Source: Peromyscus leucopus (taxonomy: Eukaryota; Chordata; Mammalia; Rodentia; Cricetidae). Taken from it: DNA of 64,000 nt. Below, one piece after another: positions 56,128 through 64,000 of the stretch. The notes beneath the pieces were generated by a model. That model searched no databases, had not been told where the DNA came from, and saw only the letters and a list, made by a program, of their open reading frames with translations. The DNA is taken from positions 70,170,518 to 70,234,517 of the forward strand of contig NC_051063.1 in the NCBI RefSeq assembly GCF_004664715.2, written 5' to 3'. The position numbers and the translations under genes are program-made. Position 1 is the first letter of the stretch, and each line of letters opens with the position of its first letter.

Positions 56128-59100
56128 TGAAGGGGAACCAGCAAGGCTCGCCAATGGACCAGATGGATTGTCAGCTGTAGAGACTGGGATATCGTATATA
56201 TTCCTCTGGATTTCCTGAGGCTGCTCCTGTCTGCAGCACTTCCCAGTGAGATTGCAACTAACATATAGCCACAACCTATCCATCTGATAAGATAGGTGCA
56301 TGGTCATGACCAGGTAAACAGTCTTAGGTTGGTATTTTCTTACCCTTACCTTTTCTGAAGCAAGAATTGGGGAAAATGAGTTTTTGTTTGCTTTATTAAC
56401 CACAACATGAGCCAAGAGCTGTTTGTGTATGTGAATGCACAAAGAACCTGGAACCCCATCTCACTCAACAGTTTGAGGAGAGCAAGTGTCAGCAGTGACT
56501 CAGGCCAATCCCACAGCCATTGGTGTTCATTTATACAGTGTTTCCCAGCTACTCCATACATAGCAACAGAGCTGAGAGTCAGAAAAGAAACTGTGCAACC
56601 CATAAAGCCAAAATATCCGTCACCCAGGCCTTTTGACAAAGTATGTCACCCCTACTCAAGGATAATCTTTTTAGAAACTTAAATTAGTTGCCAGCAAGGT
56701 CCTCATCATTTAGTGGGAGAGGTCAACCAGATGGTCGCTTAGACTCTTCTTTCCTAGTCTAGTAATTCATTGGGGAGGGACTACAGCTGGGGTTTCTGTC
56801 ATGGTAGCTGTCAGAAAAGCTGTATTTTCAGGGGAAGTCTCAGAGGCTGAGGGAGTGATGCCCAAGCAAAGGGAGATGTGCTTTTGCCTCCCACCCCCTC
56901 CCACCATTGACTCTAGGGCTATCTTATATCTTCTGGCCAAAGCCTGTCCAATTCACTCTTGCTCTTTTCCTGTTTCCTAAACTATTCATCATGGCAGCTA
57001 TCCCAGATGCCCCTTTTATTGACAGCAACAAAGTCTGTCACTGTGGCCAGTCACCACTGTTACTAACGACTGGGGCATCTGTTCAGTTCTAACACCTTCC
57101 GGTACCTCCGTACCAGAGTTCCACTTGGACAGCCCATTCTCTTTCCTTACTTACTTTATAAGCACTGGTTCCAGGCACTGGGTTGCTCCCTGATTCCATG
57201 GTACTGAAATAAAACTCAGGTACATAGGTTACAGTCTTCTAGGTGACCTCTTTGCTCACCAGAGTTCTTTTTCCTTTTAGGCTGCACACTCTGAAAAGGC
57301 AGAAACCTTGTGAGTCATCGTTTCCACCCTGCAGCGTACCGTGGGGCTCAGAGTAGATAGATATTCAGGATCTGAGTGCTAGGTGGAGGGCAAGATACTC
57401 TGATGAGCCAACAAAGCAACTGATGTGACATCAGGCCCACTAAGTGCCCGGTGTCTCCTTCTTGTACTCCCTCTCCTCACACCTGAACCTAACAACCTCT
57501 AAGCAGGAAAGGAAGGGAGTCATGTAAGATTCACCACCAAGAGGTAGGTTGTGAAAACTACAGAATCCCCAGTTGGTTTGAGAACTGGGACATGAGGATC
57601 TCCAAACTGTTTCCCCTGAGAAGTCAGTCAGAATAGTCACATATTATCATGGGACAAGTTTGTCATCTTTCAGATGGTTAAATGAATATTGAGAAAGAGG
57701 AAACATTGAGCAATGTTGCACAAAGATGTGGAAGGTTTTCCATTTTGTTTGTTTGCATACTGGTAAGTCTAAATAAGGTAGGGTCTTCTCTTCCAGGATG
57801 GTAAATATTCTTCCCAGATTATTCCATCATCTACAAGGACTCAAATTTGCCCGTTTTCATTACCCCACTTTCAAAGACAAGACCTATCTCTGCCCACTTT
57901 GTTTTATGAGTACCACCCTCCATTATATGAATGGGCTATGTCTCTACAATGTCAGGGAGAAAGTCATTACTAATGCTCCATTTGTTCAGGTTTGCCAGGG
58001 ATTCATAAAGAGAAATGGATTCAAGACTGACCAGATAATGGTCTGAATTTTTAAATTAGGAAACAGAGCAGCTGTCTAGACAGGAATGAGTCACAGTGAT
58101 GGTGAGGGCCACCAGCAGAGGTACCGTGGGCTTTGGATACAGGACCCATTGCATTTCAGTCCATTGAGTTAGTTATTCACTACCTCCTCTAGGTGGTTCA
58201 TGTGCATCGAGCTACTCACATGAGTGAATTCATAGTGGGAGTCAATACTGTTTTCAGTGTGGTCTGAGCTGTTTGCCGGAAATTAATTCAAACATAGTTC
58301 TGGGAGGACAAAGTGATATGCTGATGAGTTATGTAAGGGAAAGTGTTTTAGGTACAGATAACTTGGAAAATGAAAAAAATTGAAAACGTGAAAAATAGAT
58401 GACATATTTTAGTCTTTTGTCTCAGTGAAGTTGTTCTTTCACAATAACCTTAGAGCAAATCTGAGCCCTTTGGATGAGATGTGATCTTCTCTGGTGTTGA
58501 TAGCCAACTTTGGAGAGCAGGAGACAGGTGAGGATGATAGAACAGACTCAAATAGTTTTAAACTCTGCTTTCAGAAGAGTTTGCTGTCAAATGTGGAAAT
58601 GCTTTTCATATTGTTATCAGCACTCCATTTATTACGTTAGAGCACAGCAACACGGAGGCATCCATGTTGGTAAAGGCCCTGGTCCAAGGCTGGGGCCCAT
58701 TTAGTGCACGGTTTGAGGCTGTCTTTGGAGCATATAGTAAATTGTTCCTACCCAGAGAGGACATCACCTAGGAACATGCCACCCAACACTGATCCTATGT
58801 AAGAACTGTTGCCTCCAAACTAGTGTTGTCTTGTTTGAGCCATTTGGTGAAATGAGTATATCTCTTCTATGTGTCTTGACTCTTAGGGGCTCTCACAGAC
58901 TCTTCAAGGTTGAGGTGTCCTCAAGGGCAGGTATGTATAGCAGTGGTGTTCTTTTTGCAATAGACATACACAACCCTTGTCACCACCATTGGGATTAGAC
59001 TTTGCCCCCTAAAGTGCCTACCTGCCCTTGCCCACTCTGATTATTGTGACACATGACCTGTGGGAATGTCTCCAGGCATAACCACTGGAGGAACTTATAT

Positions 59101-59275
59101 ATTATCTTCTAGGGGATTGTCCATGGAATCAGAAATTGAACACAAAAGCTACCACAATTAGTCTTTTTGTAACCATTTTCTCTCTGAGTTGTAATGTTTG
59201 TATGTATGGACTGCATCCTTGAATCTCCTGTCGACTTAGGTTCATCATTTGGTTGGTGGGTTGGCTGGCTGGTTG
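56128..59275. other. Unique intron, 3.1 kb
   Basis: No repeat recognised. Exon-like intervals at 57281-57309 and 58887-58930 were examined and rejected. Confidence 0.45.
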
Positions 59276-59402
59276 GTTTTGGTTTTCCTGAGACAGAACC
59301 TCATTATGTAGCCCTGGCTATCCTGGAAGGAACTCGGCTGCCACCTTTCTGCCTCTGTCTCTCCAAGTGCTAGGATTACAGATGTGTGCCACCAAACCCA
59401 GC
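59276..59402 (-). mobile_element. Old B1 SINE, antisense
   Basis: cctgagacagaacctcattatg, tagccctggctatcctggaa, tgctaggattacagatgtgt. Confidence 0.8.
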
Positions 59403-60268
59403 TGCCCTGTGCTCCTGTGTGTGCACAGAAGCCTACATTAAGTGTGTGGCCATCATTTATTCATGACATCATTCATGTGGGCCCCACAAGGAAGAGGAAA
59501 CCCTCAGTACTCTCAGAGCTGGGCATCTTTTGGGCAACTCAGGTTTTCTCAGACAGAGCCTTAGACAGTGCCACAACTGAAGTTACTGAAGTTTATAAAG
59601 TTGCTAAAAATTCAGAGCCAACTTTGGAATCCAGCTCTTGCAAATATGTAAAAACTCATGATGATAGTCTTTGCACAAAATATGCTCCTCCTGGCTCTGC
59701 CCTATCTTTTGCATGTATGAGCACATGGGTGGAATGAGATAGAGGTTATGTAGTTTTATTTAAAATATGTCCACTCCTCACTCCAAGGATCAAATGGACA
59801 GTTAAATAAAGTGGAGTAATGTTTTCATTGGCTCTGGAATGTTCTGGAGTTGAAGATGATAAAGGCTCATTGTATTTTTGACTGGACAGACCATGCTTAG
59901 ATGTTTCTGTTCAGATGGCCCATGAACACAGTGAACATATGATTTTCCTCTGGCACTCGTGGGCCAGCATGAATGCTCTTGTGCATATAAGACGCAGTGA
60001 AACACTTCAGTGCAGGAATTACAGCCCTCAGAGCTGTGAATTGTAGAGCAGCAGAGACTGACTACGGGATTTGGAGAGGTGGCCTACCAAATGCATGGAA
60101 CGTCACAGTGTAGTGCATTTGGAGGTCACTGAATGTGAGAGGGACGTTATCTTGACCTGATTTTCTGTGTCCAAGCCCACTTTGAGCATCTTTAAAACTT
60201 GCTTGGGTTGTGGTTCTATTGGTGGCTGTAGTTTCTTCCTGGTTTAGTATTCTGTGAAAATGATACTT
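59403..60268. other. Unique intron
   Basis: Nothing recognised. Confidence 0.4.
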
Positions 60269-60278
60269 AAAAAAAGTT

Positions 60279-60438
60279 GCCGGGCGGTGGTGGCGCACGC
60301 CTTTAATCCCAGCACTCGGGAGGCAGAGGCAGGTGGATCTCTGTGAGTTCGAGGCCAGCCTGGGCTACCAAGTGAGTCCCAGGAAAGGCGCAAAGCTACA
60401 CAGAGAAACCCTGTCTCGAAAAATCAAAAAAAAAAAAG
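60279..60438 (+). mobile_element. Young full-length B1 SINE with TSD
   Basis: gccgggcggtggtggcgcac through the caggaaaggcgcaaagctac variant to an A-rich tail. Target duplication aaaaaagtt at about 60270-60278 and 60439-60447. Confidence 0.93.
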
Positions 60439-62580
60439 AAAAAAGTTTAGATGAATCAACTCTTCTTTTTTTCTTTCACCAATTTCTTTCTTACTGAAAA
60501 AAATAAAACATGCATTGTAAAAATTAAAATTGAAGTAAAAATAGAAACATGAACGTTAACCTTAACCCTGCTACTCAGTAAGTCTTCACACAGGTCACAT
60601 GAATTCTCTTGTTAATGCACCAAACGTTTCTTTTTCCTCAACATAGTGCTTTTTTTTCTTTTCTTTTTTAACAAAAAGGAGATCATACACATGCATTGTC
60701 CACTTCTGTTGTACATGATTCCCTGTTAAATGCCTAATTATTGCAAAACCTTCTACTATATGAATTTGTTTAACCTTGAAAACCAAATATCTTATTGTTA
60801 AATATGTTTCTATTTAAAAATTTTTAGAACAATTTTAGATAAATGTCCTTAGAAAGAAATACAGACATTTCATGTGGTTTTCTTAGCAAGCTTTCTGGGA
60901 CTTTGGTGAGAAGTTAGACATAATCATAAGGTTCATGAGCATGGATTCCCAAACGGACAGCACTGTACTTCTCCACAAGAACTCCAACTTCACTTAGCAT
61001 CTTCAAGCATTATCCATCGCCATTACTGCACCCTCCACACATTTTAAATGATTGGAAATGGCATTCATGACGAAAGTTTGTAGCTGTTAAAACTTCCAGT
61101 TTTTAAATAATTTCAGATGAGCAAAGAGTCACAAGAGAGGTTTCCAAGTAGCCTTGACAAGTGTCTAACTCTTCTGGGCTCATCATCATCACTTCTGGGC
61201 AGTACACTTGGCTAGCAGCATTTCAACCTAGATACTGGGGTATTTTGTAGCTATCAGATAGCAGTGTTGGGAGCTTTCCTGGTCTCCCCTCATAGATGCT
61301 AGCAGCCTTTCTCCCTGATCCAGTGAGGGGTGCAGTCCCATAATGTCTCCAGACACTGCCCAGGGAATCAAACTGCCTCCTGTGGAGAATCACAGATCTA
61401 AACTGAGGCCTCAAGTCTGGTCCCATCAATAGTCTTAGCTAAGTGGCAAGTGATGCTTGGGTTCCCAGAGTCCTCACTAACATTCCTTTTCTGTTCCAGG
61501 ATTTCTCCCAGGGTGCCATCTCGCCTTTAGTCATCATGCCTGCTTCTGGTAATTTTCCACATTCAGATTCATTGTTGCCTCAACCACCGACCTTTTATCT
61601 TTTCCCCAACAGGCTTAGAGAGGTTTCCCTGGCCTACATTCTTCTCTTTATTTAAATCTGTACTCCTTCCACATGAATTTCCTGTGTGGCATAAGACAGA
61701 AATCTATTTTTCCTAGAGGCTGTATGCCTCTTATCCATGGGGACCATTGATGAGAAAACTGTTGTTTCAGAACTGGTTAGCAGTACCAGCCCAGTTTGGA
61801 ATACTTGTTTATTCAAGGATTTCCCTGGCTTACACAGGTGTTTCCTTGTAGGAATTTCATGCAATATGAATAGTGTGTGAGTCACAGAAGCTCCCATCCA
61901 TGTATGGGAAAGATAGGGGGAATCCTTTTAGCTATTCTTAGTGTGCCCCAGTGGCATGGACAGATCTAGTCACTGCAGGAGTCAGCCAAAGTGCTATCGG
62001 ACCTTGTCAAACATTAATTTTATACTTTATGAAAGCCCTCCCAATCTAATTCTGTACTCCTTTATACACTGATTTGAGACATTGTTTACTTACAGATATA
62101 GTATTATATGTCTATGTAGATAGACTGATAAAGAAAAAGATAAAAGATTATAAGATAAACAGTATGTTTAAAGGCATATAAAATGGATAAATAAAATTGA
62201 GTGGGGAGCAAGAGAACATAAAAATATTCAGACTGATTTCAGAAGCTAAAATAGCCTTCTAGAAATGAGAAGCACATTAATTGAAACATATTTTAAAAGT
62301 CACAGAACTTTGGATACAGTTAAAAGCAATGACACAGAGATGCTAAATTTTTCTGTCACCTCCAAAACATGATCTTTGATAGTCAGTGTCCTACCACTCT
62401 CAGCCCTGTGGGTCAATGTTTGTGTCCATATTAATGGAAGCAAATCTTTGGTCTTCCATTATGTAAGGTCTGGTCTCCTTGTATTTTCCTTAATGTCCCT
62501 CACCAGTGTTTTATAATTTTTCAATGTAGATAAAATAGATCTTTCTTCATATTTGAATGCTACTATTAATTAATTATATT
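60439..62580. other. Mostly unique intron
   Basis: 60480-60900 is AT-rich and may be very old L1. An exon-like interval at 61500-61548 is listed in findings. Confidence 0.4.
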
Positions 62581-62760
62581 AATTTTTATTTATTTATTTA
62601 TTTATTTATTTTTGGTTTTTCGAGACAGGGTTTCTCTGTGTAGCTTTGCGCCTTTCCTGGATCTCGCTATGTAGACCAGGCTGGCCTCAAACTCACAAAG
62701 ATCTACCTGCCTCTGCCTCCTGAGTGCTGGGATTAAAGGCATGTGCCACCACTGCCTGGC
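62581..62760 (-). mobile_element. Young B1 SINE with (TTTA)n tail and TSD
   Basis: Antisense, with the tagctttgcgcctttcctgg variant. Tail is ATTT repeats at 62585-62612. Target duplication ttaattatatt (62570-62580) / ttagttatatt (62761-62771). Confidence 0.93.
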
Positions 62761-62771
62761 TTAGTTATATT

Positions 62772-63169
62772 GCTTTTTTAAACAATCCATTTCTCAATAC
62801 ATACGTAATTGATTTCTATAGAATTATATTTAATGCTAAGTATCTCTTAAAAGCTCTTACCACATACAGAATTTTCCATATCCTTCTATTAAATACATGT
62901 GTTCTTTGACAGTTTTATACATGTGGACCTGGCTGTAAATAAGACATTTGTTCTACTCCTCTAAAACTCAGGCAATGTTGCAAAATGGGGAGTGGAAAGA
63001 ATATAGGAGATGGGAGATGGGGAGATGGGAGAAGGCTATAGAATGTCATCTCTATGCTTGACTTTGTTTTTCTTGCCTTATTGCACTAGGCACCATTGCC
63101 AGTAGCAGGTAAAGAGAGGTACTGAGAGGCAGTACCCTGGCCTTATTCCTTGTTAAGTGCAAGGACTTT
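62772..63169. other. Unique intron
   Basis: Nothing recognised. Confidence 0.4.
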
Positions 63170-64000
63170 TAAAATGTACATTCCATCTATACAAAAGACC
63201 ATGTGTATTTCCCCCTTTACTGTGAGAAATTTTACTAGTTTTTAAGTGAGCAGTTCCATGGCATTAAGTAAGTTAATGATGTTTGGTAACTGTCACCACA
63301 CCCATCTCAAGAATTCTGCCCATCTTATAAGTTAAAAATTCTGTCTCCATTAAAACTGACACTCCATCCCCTGGTAGCCAGAATCTACCTTCTGTTTCTG
63401 AATGAACTCCTCTGGGGACCTTGGATAAGTGGAACTATACATCATCTGTCCTTTTGCAAATGATTTAATTTACCTTCACACAATACCTTCGGGTTTTATC
63501 CACAGTGTAACATCTGTCAGTCTCCTTCATTGTTGAGGCAGAATAACATCCCCATGCATGAATATGCCCTACTGTGTTCATCCATATTGTGATGGATACT
63601 TGGATTATGTTTACCTTTAGTCTACTTTGATTAATGCTCTCATGAACATGAGCATACAAATATTGCTTCGATGCCCTGCTTTCACTGTTTGGAGGTATGT
63701 ACCAAGAAGTGAAATTGCTGAATTACGTGTCAATTCTATTTGTAAGTTTTGAAGAATTGTCATACTGTTTCCATGGCAACTGAACTACTTGACATTACTA
63801 CTGGCAAAGTACAAAGGTCCTCACTTCTGTACACCCTCACCCATATTTGCTCTGTGTTTACTCTAAATATTCATCCTAATTAGTATGGAGTGCTAGCTCA
63901 TTGTGGTTTTGACTTACAGTTCCCTAATGGTTCTCTAATGGTTGAATATTGTGTGTGTGTGTGTCTGTGTCTGTTGACCATTTGTAGACCTTTGGAGAAA
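63170..64000 (-). mobile_element. Ancient L1 3' region, antisense, to window end
   Basis: ttggtaactgtcaccacacc, ccctggtagccagaatctac, tactgtgttcatccatattg, accaagaagtgaaattgctg, catggcaactgaactacttg: the typical antisense L1M order. Continues past the edge. Confidence 0.75.

Noticed and set aside
57281..57309. 29-bp interval with a strong acceptor and gtgagt donor
   Set aside because: Joining to the large exon gives a stop codon after four codons.
58887..58930. 44-bp interval with AG and GT edges, in frame with the large exon
   Set aside because: Weak polypyrimidine tract and no match to the sequence expected after the large exon.

Overview
ORGANISM. This is nuclear DNA of a muroid rodent, made mostly of intron and repeats. 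B1, B2/B3-type, B4-like and ID-like SINEs, ancient L1 and MIR pieces and many long di- and tetranucleotide tracts show this. The young B1 copies (27849-28045, 60279-60438, 62581-62760) share a variant 5' half (tagctttgcgcctttcctgg type) that I associate with cricetids (hamsters, voles, deer mice) rather than house mouse. Three related LTRs fit the same group. Genus cannot be decided from the sequence. GENE. The only recognisable protein-coding gene is on the + strand. A 1,117-bp exon (49634-50750) with consensus splice sites encodes what I recognise as the large 5' coding exon of C10orf90/FATS (fragile-site-associated tumour suppressor; mouse D7Ertd443e). A 92-bp exon at 40525-40616 has consensus splice sites and joins it in frame with no stop. 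It would extend the protein upstream of the first methionine of the large exon. A weaker 32-bp exon candidate at 13006-13037 would also join in frame. The C-terminal exons carrying the ALMS motif are not here and must lie beyond 64000, so this window holds the 5' half of the coding region and its long introns. LAYOUT. 1-9500: SINEs plus long antisense remnants of ancient L1. 9500-13400: mostly single-copy, interrupted by a 226-bp inverted duplication (10746-10971 / 11281-11506). 13400-17150: LTR, antisense L1 and SINEs. 17150-24200: mostly unique intron with MIR, B1 pieces and a URR1-like hAT element. 24200-34000: L1, L2, MIR, an LTR and nested SINEs. 34000-44400: mostly unique sequence containing the 92-bp exon. 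44400-49500: SINEs, minisatellite, a truncated L1 with target-site duplications, and a solo LTR ending 136 bp before the large exon. 50750-64000: downstream intron with a Z-DNA-prone tract, an AT-rich block, a rearranged L1, two young B1s and antisense L1 to the end. MOST UNUSUAL. The 226-bp inverted duplication (about 98% identical by eye, no indels seen) inside the presumed transcription unit, and the upstream in-frame exon, deserve checking first. No tRNA, rRNA, CRISPR array or prokaryotic feature was seen.
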